Part shown: in pieces, positions 1 through 8,019 of the stretch
How positions within the stretch are numbered: the first letter of the stretch is position 1
Layout: every line of letters starts with the position of its first letter
Origin: a bacterium
Lineage (GTDB): Bacteria > SM23-31
DNA length: 32,631 bases
Assembly: GCA_028278455.1 (NCBI GenBank)
Contig: JANQEH010000026.1
Span: 1 to 32,631 of the forward strand
Direction of reading: 5' to 3'
The notes under the pieces: model-generated
The model's input: only the letters and a program-made list of their open reading frames with translations
What the model was told of the DNA's origin: nothing
Databases searched by the model: none
Position numbers and translations under genes: made by a program

Positions 1-802
1 TATCTCCATGACCGACTGTAGGCACCGGCATTTGAGGTCCGGCCAGAACTTCCGGGGCTTCTGCTACTTCTTCAGCTCCACCTTCGAGTATGCCTTCGAG
101 TTCGAAATTGCCTTCACCGACTTCCTGCTCGAGTCCGGCAAGTTCTTCAGCAGTGATCTCCTGAGGTGTTTCTTCAGTCTCTGTTGCAGTTTCTTCACCT
201 TCAGCAGCTTCGCCAGCTTCTTCACCGGATTCAGCTTCGCCTTCTGCTGCGCTACCGAGTATAGACTCGACAGAACTTGCTGTGAAGACAAGGCTGACCT
301 CTTTAGGATCACCTTCCGCGATCGCCATCTGCATTTTACCGGTTATCATATCCGGTTTTGCGAACTGGTCCTCGCTTAATTCGGTATACTGACCTTCTAT
401 GGCCTCGAAACCTAGTTCACCGCCCAGGTCGTCTTTCAGATTGGTGGAGATAGAACCGAGGATCTGATTTACAGTCTCCTTCATAGCATCAACATGCTCT
501 TCCTCGCTGAATTCCGGTTCTTCCTCTTCCATCATCATCATTAGAGAACCAACCATGGCGGCTATCTCTTTGGGGATGAGAAGATGGAACACTCCATCAG
601 GATCGCTTTTCAGTTTAAAAGTAACATCAACAACAGCTTCAGTATAAACTGATGAGAGATTTCCGAAATCGAAATCCTCTGTACCCTGAAAGTCAATAGT
701 AACATCCTTATTCACTACTGTTCCAATGATCTCTTTGGCCTCGGAAATAATCTTCTCAGAATGAGAAGTTATATATTCCATTACTTCCGGTGATGCGGCC
801 AT
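1..802 (-). CDS. fliY: Flagellar motor switch protein FliY/FliN with N-terminal CheC-like domain (3' end outside window)
   Basis: Reading from ATG at 802 there is no stop through base 1, giving 267 residues of a gene cut by the window edge. The start follows GGAG seven bases upstream and lies 32 bases after the fliM stop. Residues 1-185 look like the CheC/FliY domain seen in FliY-type switch proteins. Residues about 105-112 read DAMKETVN, which fits the D/S-x3-E-x2-N phosphatase motif of CheC/FliY. The comparable N-terminal helix (about 20-27) has G where Asn would be expected. Residues about 187-255 form a Glu/Ala/Gly-rich linker. The C-terminal FliN (SpoA) domain that would dock on FliM/FliG is not in view. 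In this family the protein forms the C-ring of the flagellar switch and may dephosphorylate CheY-P. Last visible gene of the flbD-motA-motB-fliL-fliM unit. Confidence 0.88.
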   Translation of the reverse strand, partial: MAASPEVMEYITSHSEKIISEAKEIIGTVVNKDVTIDFQGTEDFDFGNLSSVYTEAVVDVTFKLKSDPDGVFHLLIPKEIAAMVGSLMMMMEEEEPEFSEEEHVDAMKETVNQILGSISTNLKDDLGGELGFEAIEGQYTELSEDQFAKPDMITGKMQMAIAEGDPKEVSLVFTASSVESILGSAAEGEAESGEEAGEAAEGEETATETEETPQEITAEELAGLEQEVGEGNFELEGILEGGAEEVAEAPEVLAGPQMPVPTVGHGD

Positions 803-834
803 AATTTACTCCTTTTTAATTGAACCGTTTTGAC

Positions 835-1857
835 TTAACCTAATTCTCTGTCACTAATATCATCTTCCGTGACAGACCTGACCAATTTAATGGCTTTTTT
901 CTTTCCGCTGATTCCAGGCCTGCCGAGAAACTTTTTGTTACCCCCAATGGTAACTTCAAGCAGATCTTCAACTCTTTTGTCAAGACGGATCACGTCCCCG
1001 AGATTAAGACTAGTCAGGTCATGAACCGAGACATCTACATGCCCCAAGTATGCGATCAAAGGAAGTGTCGTATATCTCAAACGATCATTGATTACACTGA
1101 CTTCCTCTTCGGATGATTCCTTTTTAGACATCGAAATGAAATGCTGTACGTTCAGCTTGGAAATGATGTCTTCAAGAATCAAATATGGAAAACATATATT
1201 CATAAGGCTGGATGTATCCTGGATCTTTACTTCGAGTGAGATTGTTATCACTGTCTCACCGGGAGGTGCGATCTGGACCACATCCGGATTGCTCTCAAAT
1301 CCTTCAAGAATAAAGGTCAGGGGAGCAACCTGCTGCCAGGCGGTGGAAAGATTCTCCATCGCCTTTTCGATTATCTTTTTCATGATAGTCTGTTCTATCG
1401 TGGTGATTGGCCTTGCCTCTTCAGAAGCCTGACCTTTACCCCCGAACAGGCGGTCAACGATGAACAACACCAGGTTAGGACTTATTTCGAGTATTGCTAC
1501 ACCATTCAATTCTTCGACTCTGAATATGTAAATACAACTTGGATCTGAAATAGACAGTATAAACTCTGAATACTGCAGCTGATCAACGGAAATAAGGTTG
1601 ATATCAACAATAGTCCTTAGACGGACTGCAAGATACGCATTGAAAGTCTTCGCAAATGTCTCGTGTATTGTCTGAAGAGTCCTTAGCTGATCTTTTGAAA
1701 CACGGTTAGGGTGCTTGAAGTCATATACATTTGCCGCTTTACCCTCACCATATTCTTCCTCATCATCGCCCCCTAAATCCTCATCGGGGATTCCGCCCTC
1801 TTCAGATACGCTCGACAACAGCGCATCGATCTCATTCTGTGATAATATTTCCGCCAT
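835..1857 (-). CDS. fliM: Flagellar motor switch protein FliM
   Basis: A 340-residue protein of normal FliM length. The N-terminus carries the CheY-P binding segment (LSQNEIDALLSSV, residues 5-17), followed by an acidic linker, a CheC-like middle domain and a C-terminal SpoA domain ending in a basic tail. FliM sits in the C-ring between FliG and FliN/FliY and switches rotation direction when CheY-P binds. The start ATG follows AAGGTAAG and lies 9 bases after the fliL stop, so the two are almost certainly translated from one message. No oddities seen. Confidence 0.97.
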   Translation of the reverse strand: MAEILSQNEIDALLSSVSEEGGIPDEDLGGDDEEEYGEGKAANVYDFKHPNRVSKDQLRTLQTIHETFAKTFNAYLAVRLRTIVDINLISVDQLQYSEFILSISDPSCIYIFRVEELNGVAILEISPNLVLFIVDRLFGGKGQASEEARPITTIEQTIMKKIIEKAMENLSTAWQQVAPLTFILEGFESNPDVVQIAPPGETVITISLEVKIQDTSSLMNICFPYLILEDIISKLNVQHFISMSKKESSEEEVSVINDRLRYTTLPLIAYLGHVDVSVHDLTSLNLGDVIRLDKRVEDLLEVTIGGNKKFLGRPGISGKKKAIKLVRSVTEDDISDRELG

Positions 1858-1866
1858 ATTCTTACC

Positions 1867-2397
1867 TTATTGAGTTACTATCCTTATAAAAGTCTGTACA
1901 ACACCGTTATTTTCCGGATCCGGCAGATGTTTATTCACTTCCATTGTTATCATTTTTTTCAGAGAATCCTGGAATGCAGGACTCAGCAACGTTGTAAATT
2001 CGTGATTCCTTATTATTTTCGCTACTATATCATCCAGCTGCCCGGTGCGTTTTGCCAGCTCTGCAGCTCCCCCGCCGTTAGTTTCAAATGTAACGTCTAC
2101 GACCAGATTTCTAACTCTTAGTTTGGTCTCGTCCCACATCGATATAGTCTGAGCTTCGAGAACATGTTCCACCCCGTAATCCGTTCTTACCAGGTCGACA
2201 GGTTCTTCTACAACTTCTTCTTCCTCAGGCGGTTCTCCGAAAAATGTCGGCATTATAAAACCGAATACAGCTACTACTGCGACTACTACGAGGACAACCG
2301 CAATAATGATGAGCTTGAGAGGGCTGCCCTTTTTGGAAGACTTCGATGGTTCACCAACTTCGTCCTCCATACCTTCCTGTTCAAGTTCATCTTCCAT
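1867..2397 (-). CDS. fliL: Flagellar basal body-associated protein FliL
   Basis: A 176-residue single-pass membrane protein: an acidic cytoplasmic N-terminus with a KSSKKGS stretch, one hydrophobic segment at about 28-50, a short Glu-rich periplasmic stalk (PPEEEEVVEEP) and a C-terminal FliL domain. FliL surrounds stator units and supports torque generation. The start follows AGGAG nine bases upstream. Its place between motB and fliM is the usual one. The Glu run after the membrane span is more acidic than in textbook FliL but not diagnostic. Confidence 0.93.
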   Translation of the reverse strand: MEDELEQEGMEDEVGEPSKSSKKGSPLKLIIIAVVLVVVAVVAVFGFIMPTFFGEPPEEEEVVEEPVDLVRTDYGVEHVLEAQTISMWDETKLRVRNLVVDVTFETNGGGAAELAKRTGQLDDIVAKIIRNHEFTTLLSPAFQDSLKKMITMEVNKHLPDPENNGVVQTFIRIVTQ

Positions 2398-2426
2398 ACT
2401 TCTTATCTCCTGTTAAGATTGATAAT

Positions 2427-3179
2427 CTATCTATTTCTCTTGTTGATAAAATTTCTTACTTTTTCCGGAATATCCCTTCCACCCCGGTCATACTGCAGAA
2501 ACAGCTCTATCCTTCTGTTCTTAGACTTTCCCTCTGCTGTCGCGTTCGATGCAATCGGATGAAACTCACCCATACCCATCGGGATCATTTTACTTTCGTC
2601 TATTCCACCCTGATCCGAGAAGAAATGCAGAACTTCTAACGCTCTTGCAGAAGACAGTTCCCAGTTAGACGGGAATTCCCTGGTCCTGATCTGGTCAGAA
2701 TCTGTATGCCCCTCGATTATCATAGTATTGGGCCACCCCTGGGTCAGATTCGCTATCTGCATCAAAATTGGAAGAATATCCGGTTTTAATCTCGCCTGCC
2801 CGGACTGGAATAGAACCGAATCAGTCAGAGTTATATGAATTCCTTCATCGGTTACTTCCAGCTTGATCGCTTCAGAGATATCCATTTCAGCAGAAGCTTC
2901 CTGCAGTTCCGTTATCGATTCCTGTATTTCCGATTCCTGCAGATTGGATAGCTGGGGAATAGGGATCTCCTGCGGAATTACGACAGATTGTTCATGCGGT
3001 AGTACTCCTAAAGCACCTTTCAAAGAACCTATCGCCCTGCGGAATTTCGCTTCCTGCATTGACGAGAAAGATAAAAGCAGAACAAAGAAAGTCAGCAACA
3101 GGGTCATCATGTCCCCATATGTGTTCATGTAAGCCGGCGCCCCTTTGGGCGGACATTCTTCGCACTTGTCTTTCGGCAT
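2427..3179 (-). CDS. motB: Flagellar stator protein MotB
   Basis: A 250-residue MotB. The single N-terminal membrane helix (about 22-41) holds the ion-carrying aspartate in YGDMMTLLLTFF (Asp23). A periplasmic linker (about 42-110) is followed by an OmpA-like peptidoglycan-binding domain with IIEGHTDSDQIRT and NWELSSARA. It anchors the stator to the cell wall. The start lies two bases after the motA stop. The sequence does not settle whether protons or sodium drive this stator. Confidence 0.96.
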   Translation of the reverse strand: MPKDKCEECPPKGAPAYMNTYGDMMTLLLTFFVLLLSFSSMQEAKFRRAIGSLKGALGVLPHEQSVVIPQEIPIPQLSNLQESEIQESITELQEASAEMDISEAIKLEVTDEGIHITLTDSVLFQSGQARLKPDILPILMQIANLTQGWPNTMIIEGHTDSDQIRTREFPSNWELSSARALEVLHFFSDQGGIDESKMIPMGMGEFHPIASNATAEGKSKNRRIELFLQYDRGGRDIPEKVRNFINKRNR

Positions 3180-3181
3180 AA

Positions 3182-3946
3182 TTAATCTTCCTTGAGTACT
3201 CGTTCAGCCGGAGCTATGAACGAATTCAATTTCTGTTCAACGATCCTCGGGTTATCCCCTGACTGGATCGATAAGATTCCCTGTATCATTAACTGCCTGA
3301 CTAAAAGCTCAGCCTTTGATTTTTCCTTTAGCTTGATCGCAACCGGCGAAAATAAAAGGTTCGCCATACACGATCCGTAAAAAGTTGTTATAAGTGCAAC
3401 TGCCATACCGGGTCCGAGAGCATCGGGATCGTCAAGATTCGCAAGCATAAGAACTAGACCTATAAGAGTACCGATCATTCCCCACGCAGGGGAAAAATCG
3501 GCAAAAGTCTGTACCTGTCCCGCTCCCTTTTTATGACGTTCTTCAAGATAAAACAGTTCCGTTTCCATTATGTCTTTCAACAGTTCAGGCTCAGTTCCGT
3601 CAACCGCCAGTTGAATACCGTTCTTCAGAAATGTATCCTGAACTTCTTCCATTTGTTTTTCAAGTGCAAGGATACCTTCTCTTCTTGCTCTCTCCGCAAA
3701 CTTGACGAGAAGCCCTATTGTCTCCTGAGGAGATTCTTCCTTTGTAAAAAAGGCATTCATGAAGATAGACGTCAGGTTAATCAGCTCTTTTATTTGAGAA
3801 CTGATTATTACTGCCGCGAATGTACCACCCACAGTGATCATAACAGACATAGGATCAAAAAATAACATAAGCGATCCACCCATCAGGATCGTTATGAGTA
3901 TGAACATCACACCTAAACCCAGACCAATTACAGTTGCTATATCCAT
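3182..3946 (-). CDS. motA: Flagellar stator protein MotA
   Basis: A 254-residue MotA with four membrane segments (about 3-25, 33-50, 150-170, 180-205) and a large cytoplasmic loop rich in charged residues (EERARREGILALE-type segment) that contacts FliG. The conserved DFSPAWGMIGTLIGL segment with Pro before the third helix is present. Length is typical. The ATG follows GAGG nine bases upstream, 69 bases after flbD. With MotB it forms the ion-driven stator. Confidence 0.97.
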   Translation of the reverse strand: MDIATVIGLGLGVMFILITILMGGSLMLFFDPMSVMITVGGTFAAVIISSQIKELINLTSIFMNAFFTKEESPQETIGLLVKFAERARREGILALEKQMEEVQDTFLKNGIQLAVDGTEPELLKDIMETELFYLEERHKKGAGQVQTFADFSPAWGMIGTLIGLVLMLANLDDPDALGPGMAVALITTFYGSCMANLLFSPVAIKLKEKSKAELLVRQLMIQGILSIQSGDNPRIVEQKLNSFIAPAERVLKED

Positions 3947-4015
3947 TTAATAACCTCGTTGAACAATTTCCTTATTGTCTTTTTCCGTTATATAAAAGAA
4001 TTACCGGATCTCGTA

Positions 4016-4264
4016 CTATTCTGTGTCAGTATTTCTATTATAGAACTCCAGTTCTTCTTCTGTTAACGGCTTGTATTTCTTTTCAGGAAAGCAAAGTCTT
4101 CTGTACTCGATCACTTTTGTAATGACTTCATTTATGCTTTCTGAAATAATGACTTTCTTTCCTGAAGAAGTGGTAACAATCGTATCGGGCGTAGACTCTA
4201 TAAATTCTATCATCTCTGCATTTACGACTATTTTCTTGTTGTTTATACGCGTCAATTCTATCAT
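4016..4264 (-). CDS. flbD: FlbD family flagellar protein
   Basis: A small 82-residue protein beginning MIELTRINNKKIVVNAEMIE, with VTTSSGKKVIISESINEVI downstream. These are the hallmarks of the short FlbD/SwrD family found just before motA in many flagellar operons (not the NtrC-like Caulobacter FlbD). SwrD of Bacillus increases stator power, but the general role is poorly defined. First gene of its unit: a sigma-54 promoter lies 36 bases upstream and AAGGGCG precedes the ATG. The C-terminal 25 residues are unusually acidic. Confidence 0.9.
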   Translation of the reverse strand: MIELTRINNKKIVVNAEMIEFIESTPDTIVTTSSGKKVIISESINEVITKVIEYRRLCFPEKKYKPLTEEELEFYNRNTDTE

Positions 4265-4299
4265 TAATACGCCCTTTAATTTTACACAAGCCGTTCAGT

Positions 4300-4315
4300 T
4301 GCAAGTTTCCTGCCA
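4300..4315 (-). promoter_or_regulatory. Sigma-54 promoter for flbD-motA-motB-fliL-fliM-fliY
   Basis: On the minus strand the bases read TGGCAGGAAACTTGCA, that is TGGCA and TTGCA with the exact five-base spacing of a -24/-12 element. The expected transcript start is near 4290, about 26 bases before the flbD ATG. The site lies downstream of the flgE terminator, so unit C has its own start point. Confidence 0.85.
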
Positions 4316-4439
4316 AACAATAATATTTTGTTGAAAATTTAAAGTTCTGCTTCCGGTCAGTCGAATGGAATGCCTTGTTCAAGATTCTCGTAAATCACGA
4401 TACCACTATAATTTATACATAAAATTATCTGAGACAAGT

Positions 4440-4477
4440 AAAAAAATCCCTGAAATAAAAACTCCAGGGATTTTTTT
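4440..4477. terminator. Rho-independent terminator after flgE (symmetrical)
   Basis: The run AAAAAAATCCCTG is followed 11 bases later by CCAGGGATTTTTTT. The TCCCTG/CAGGGA stem is flanked by A and T tracts, so it can work on either strand. On the minus strand it ends transcription from flgE before the flbD promoter at 4300. Confidence 0.85.
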
Positions 4478-4544
4478 CATGTTATTATCAGGTCACTGAA
4501 GATAATATACTTCAGATATAAACCGTTACCTGTTTGATCAGTTA

Positions 4545-4565
4545 CATGGGAAAAAATTTCCCATG
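4545..4565. repeat. Palindrome with GGGAAA/TTTCCC core downstream of flgE
   Basis: A perfect inverted repeat of nine bases (CATGGGAAA / TTTCCCATG) around AAA, 25 bases after the flgE stop. It has no T-tail, so it is not a classical terminator. The core recurs at 11821-11836 and 11849-11865, also between a flagellar unit and the next sigma-54 promoter. Confidence 0.6.
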
Positions 4566-4589
4566 CAACATCAAATCAGGTTAGCATTA

Positions 4590-6743
4590 TTACGTTTTGA
4601 GATTTACTATTTCAGTCAGGATCTGATCAGTTACCGTTATGATCCTTGAAGATGCCTGAAATCCTCTCTGTGCAACGATCATATTTGTGAATTCCTGAGC
4701 AAGGTCAACATTCGACTGTTCAAGTGCACCGGGAACTATCTTACTCTGGATACTTGTTCCTGCATTACCAACGATAGGTACACCTGAGTTCGATGACTGC
4801 TGATATGTATTGTCACCGAGTCTCAGCAAACCACCCGGATTATTGAACGTTGCTATTGATAGCTGCGCCAGGAGAAGGTTGTTACCGTTAGTAAACTGTC
4901 CTTCTACCCTGCCCTGTTCATCGATGGAAACTGCGCTTAACTCACCAAGCCCGTAACCGTCCTGGTCTCTTGCTACAAGCGATGAATCCGTACCTAACTG
5001 TGTTATACCGTCAAATGCTCCTACAGTACCGACATCGATCTCGTTAGTTACAGGGTTTAGAGCACCCGTTTTCGGTTCGAATGAAAATGACGTTGCCGCC
5101 CCGTCAAATACAAAACTTGCGAGTGATCCATCGGTCTTGAATGTAATAACACCTGTCGAACCACCGGAAGGAGATGCGGGTTCAGCCATATCAAGCTCCC
5201 ATGTCCATCTGTTCTCTATCTTAGCATCTTTTGTAAAAGTAAGTGTCTGAACATGTCTCTGTCCGAGTGAGTCAAAAACAGTTGCTGAAGCAGACGCTGT
5301 AACATTACTTGCTTCCTGAAGTTCGGTATAGTTATTAGGAGTACTATCGTATATTGCATTGAAGTTACTTACATCAGCAGATGCGGCATTTGCAGCAGTT
5401 ATATTGACTGTTGTCAACTCGTTATCTGTACCTCCATCACCAAGAATTACCAATTTACCATCACTGTCGATCTCTACAGATCCGGTAGTAATATCAAATG
5501 CACGCCTGACCTGCTCAACATATGATCCTACGTTTGTGGATGAATCGACATCAAGGGTAGTGTTGGTAGTAATTACGTTTCCACCTACACGGCCAGCGAT
5601 TGTTATAGTACTTCCATCGTCGAGCCCAAGGTCGATACCGGATGAATTCCTCAAGTTTGTCAGGAGGTCTTCATCCCTCGCAACGTGTGAAAACTGGTTT
5701 GTTGATCCAACAGTATCTGTTGTATCAGTCGTTACATCCAAATTTGCAGATTCAAGAGCTCTCTGCAGGTTTGAGTTCGTACTGGTAATCGTCAGCGCTT
5801 TACTTACATCTGTTCGCGTGAACTGCAAAGAGCCATCGGTCTGGAAATCTACTTGAAGAGTTCCTAATCCACTAGTGCCGAAAATTGCATTAATACCATC
5901 TGCAAGATCCTGCATTGAGTTGAAGTCAAAATTACTTGCGGTGTTGGTTGCAACATATGTGAAAGAATAAGCATCATCATCGTCAACAAGGCCATCACTG
6001 TTTCTGTCATAACCATCATTAACAGTAACGGTTGTAGTATTTGCTGCGATACCTTCAAGTACTGTGGTTACACCTGTTGAAGAGTTATATCCAAGCATAT
6101 TCTGGATGTTTGAATTACTTCCCGCAGCCGTTGTACCAGCTACCTCTTTAGCATAGATAGCAGCTGACTGAAGTTGTGTTCCCTTAGGTTTTTCACCTGC
6201 ATTTAAGTTACCGGTGTATGAAACTCTTGAAGTCGCATTCGCAGGTGCTTTCTGACCGAAAGGAAGATTGATATCACCAATTGCAGTACCTACAGGCAGG
6301 TTACCGAGAGCATCGGCAACAATACCCTGCACCGTCTGTCCGTTAGTCGGGTTATTAAGCTTACCCTCAGAACTAAATTGAAATGCGCCTGAACGGGTAT
6401 AGCTAAGGTTACCCGATCCGTCATCCATTATAAAGAAGCCATCTCCCTGGATGGCAAGGTCAGTTGTCTGACCAGATGCTTCCAGAGCTCCCTGGGTATG
6501 GACAACATCGATACTGCTTATTGAAGTACCGACACCGATCTGCATCGGATTGATACCACCCGAGGATCCGGGGGGTCTACTTGCACCCTGAAGCAGGAAT
6601 GCGAAGGTCTCTTCGAAAGTTATCCGGCTGTATTTATAACCAAAAGTGTTGACGTTAGCTATGTTGTTAGCAATAACGTCCATGTACACACCGTGGTTCT
6701 TCAAGCCAGACACACCGGAGAAAAGTGCCCTCGAAATAGCCAT
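4590..6743 (-). CDS. flgE: Flagellar hook protein FlgE (long form)
   Basis: A 717-residue hook protein. The start at 6743 is chosen because GGAGG lies eight bases upstream and the protein then begins MAISRALFSGVSGLKNHG, the usual flagellar rod/hook N-terminus with ANNIANVNTFGYK at 25-36. The C-terminus has the matching NVDLAQEFTNMIVAQRGFQASSR helix in part (about 683-700) and ends EIVNLKT. These ends pack into the D0 core; the long middle is surface-exposed. FlgE subunits build the universal joint between rod and filament. It is much longer than the about 400 residues of enteric FlgE. Residues 246-257 (DRNSDGLVDDDD) match an EF-hand-type calcium loop. Last gene of the fliK unit. Confidence 0.95.
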   Translation of the reverse strand: MAISRALFSGVSGLKNHGVYMDVIANNIANVNTFGYKYSRITFEETFAFLLQGASRPPGSSGGINPMQIGVGTSISSIDVVHTQGALEASGQTTDLAIQGDGFFIMDDGSGNLSYTRSGAFQFSSEGKLNNPTNGQTVQGIVADALGNLPVGTAIGDINLPFGQKAPANATSRVSYTGNLNAGEKPKGTQLQSAAIYAKEVAGTTAAGSNSNIQNMLGYNSSTGVTTVLEGIAANTTTVTVNDGYDRNSDGLVDDDDAYSFTYVATNTASNFDFNSMQDLADGINAIFGTSGLGTLQVDFQTDGSLQFTRTDVSKALTITSTNSNLQRALESANLDVTTDTTDTVGSTNQFSHVARDEDLLTNLRNSSGIDLGLDDGSTITIAGRVGGNVITTNTTLDVDSSTNVGSYVEQVRRAFDITTGSVEIDSDGKLVILGDGGTDNELTTVNITAANAASADVSNFNAIYDSTPNNYTELQEASNVTASASATVFDSLGQRHVQTLTFTKDAKIENRWTWELDMAEPASPSGGSTGVITFKTDGSLASFVFDGAATSFSFEPKTGALNPVTNEIDVGTVGAFDGITQLGTDSSLVARDQDGYGLGELSAVSIDEQGRVEGQFTNGNNLLLAQLSIATFNNPGGLLRLGDNTYQQSSNSGVPIVGNAGTSIQSKIVPGALEQSNVDLAQEFTNMIVAQRGFQASSRIITVTDQILTEIVNLKT

Positions 6744-6801
6744 GTAATACCTCCGTTTTTTGTTGTTAAACTTTTGTCCCCGCATCAATCGGTCAGCGGG
6801 G

Positions 6802-6830
6802 CAGGGCTTCCTTTCGAAGGGCCAGCCCTG
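6802..6830 (-). promoter_or_regulatory. Strong hairpin in the leader of flgE
   Basis: On the minus strand CAGGGCT pairs with AGCCCTG and encloses a second small stem (CCTT/AAGG). It sits in the 128-base gap between the preceding gene and flgE, about 50 bases upstream of the flgE ribosome-binding site. No U-tract follows on the minus strand, so it looks more like an RNA stability or processing element than a terminator. Read on the plus strand it is followed by T-rich sequence. Confidence 0.5.
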
Positions 6831-6871
6831 TATTTTCTTTTCTATTTATAATTATTTTTATTCAAGCACAT

Positions 6872-7252
6872 TTACATGATCACAGTACTGTCAATATTTG
6901 TGATAACATTATCTTTTAATTGAGTATTAGCCATTGCCGTAACAACTGTCTTATTCTTAACACTCACCACAAATGCCAGGTCATTCATCAGGACCAGTGA
7001 TTCTCTGCTTCCCTTCTCTTCAGCCTTTGAGACTGCGCTGTTAAGTTTTGAAACATCGTCTGTACTCAAGGCAATATTTCTTTCATGTAACCGGTTTGCC
7101 GCATGTGCGGAGAATTTAATCCCGGTCTGGCCTTCCAGTGATGTCCGAAGATAATCCTGAAAGTTAGTAGTGTATTGCCCGGATGAATCCGACGATCTAA
7201 CCTGAACATTGCCTTGAATGTTCTTCAGTTGTTGTAGTTGAATGGCATTCAT
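6872..7252 (-). CDS. Flagellar operon protein, TIGR02530-like
   Basis: A 126-residue protein. The ATG at 7252 (MNAIQLQQLKNIQ) is preferred over an upstream TTG at 7276 because CAGG precedes it and the TTG has no good site. The segment KFSAHAANRLHERNIALS, then LNSAVSKAEEKGSRESL and LAFVVSVKNKTVVTAM, matches the small protein that commonly sits between flgD and flgE (TIGR02530, 'flagellar operon protein'). Its function is not established; position suggests a role in hook assembly. It lies 35 bases after the flgD stop. No signal peptide or membrane segment. Confidence 0.85.
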   Translation of the reverse strand: MNAIQLQQLKNIQGNVQVRSSDSSGQYTTNFQDYLRTSLEGQTGIKFSAHAANRLHERNIALSTDDVSKLNSAVSKAEEKGSRESLVLMNDLAFVVSVKNKTVVTAMANTQLKDNVITNIDSTVIM

Positions 7253-7287
7253 ACTTCTACCTGTTTGATCCTTCAAATTGAATGGTA

Positions 7288-7995
7288 TTAATCATCTCCC
7301 TGCATAATCTCCTGAACATCGCTCAAAGGTATCTCAACTCCGTTTACAAGAAAATAAGCTAATCCATCTTTAAACCTGACTGATTCTATTGTTCCTTCAG
7401 TTCTTACATGCTCTGCTACATTCACTCCTGTTGAACCTTCAGCATACACTTCAAAATAATATGTTCCATCTGCAACCTGGTTTCCGTGACTATCAGATCC
7501 ATCCCACTGAAAAGTGTGTTCACCCTCCGGAAGTGTACCCAGATTCTTTTCATATATTGTTGTTCCAACACTAGTAACAACTTTCACAGTAACATCATCA
7601 GCTGCCTCGGTGAGGTTAAAATTTAAATTATCAGGACTGAATTCTTTGTGACTGAATTTATTTGTTACTGCCATGATCTTTTTGCCAATCATATTTGCCG
7701 CAAATGAATTACTCATTGACTGCGTCAATAATAAATTTGTATCAATAGAGGTTTGAAGAGTATCATTAATATTTGTCAGTTGTTCTAATGATGAAAACTG
7801 CGCAAGCTGAGTTGAAAAATCCTGATTCTCTACAGGATTCATCGGATCCTGGTATTGAAGCTGAGTTACCAAAAGAAGTAAAAAATCGTCCTTATCCATA
7901 ATGTCATCCTGATGCTCAGCCCATTTAATACCGTCTCCGCCGTTTCCGGCTGCTAACAAATCATTCAATGATGATGATACTGGTTCGATTGCCAT
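7288..7995 (-). CDS. flgD: Flagellar hook capping protein FlgD
   Basis: A 235-residue FlgD. The N-terminal part has the conserved [21 protein letters not shown] and [21 protein letters not shown] segments. The C-terminal half (about 130-200) is a FlgD Ig-like/Tudor-like region with [20 protein letters not shown]. FlgD forms the scaffold cap under which FlgE polymerises. It follows fliK by 24 bases and ends 35 bases before the next gene, so all three belong to one transcript. Confidence 0.96.
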   Translation of the reverse strand: MAIEPVSSSLNDLLAAGNGGDGIKWAEHQDDIMDKDDFLLLLVTQLQYQDPMNPVENQDFSTQLAQFSSLEQLTNINDTLQTSIDTNLLLTQSMSNSFAANMIGKKIMAVTNKFSHKEFSPDNLNFNLTEAADDVTVKVVTSVGTTIYEKNLGTLPEGEHTFQWDGSDSHGNQVADGTYYFEVYAEGSTGVNVAEHVRTEGTIESVRFKDGLAYFLVNGVEIPLSDVQEIMQGDD

Positions 7996-8019
7996 AGTTA
8001 TTCTCCTTATTGCCTTTTT

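Noticed and set aside
8..379. Plus-strand open frame of 123 codons at the left edge
   Set aside because: It is antisense to the partial fliY gene, which has a proper start, ribosome-binding site and recognisable CheC-like domain. The Ser/Phe/Cys-rich translation is a typical shadow of a Glu/Ala-rich gene.
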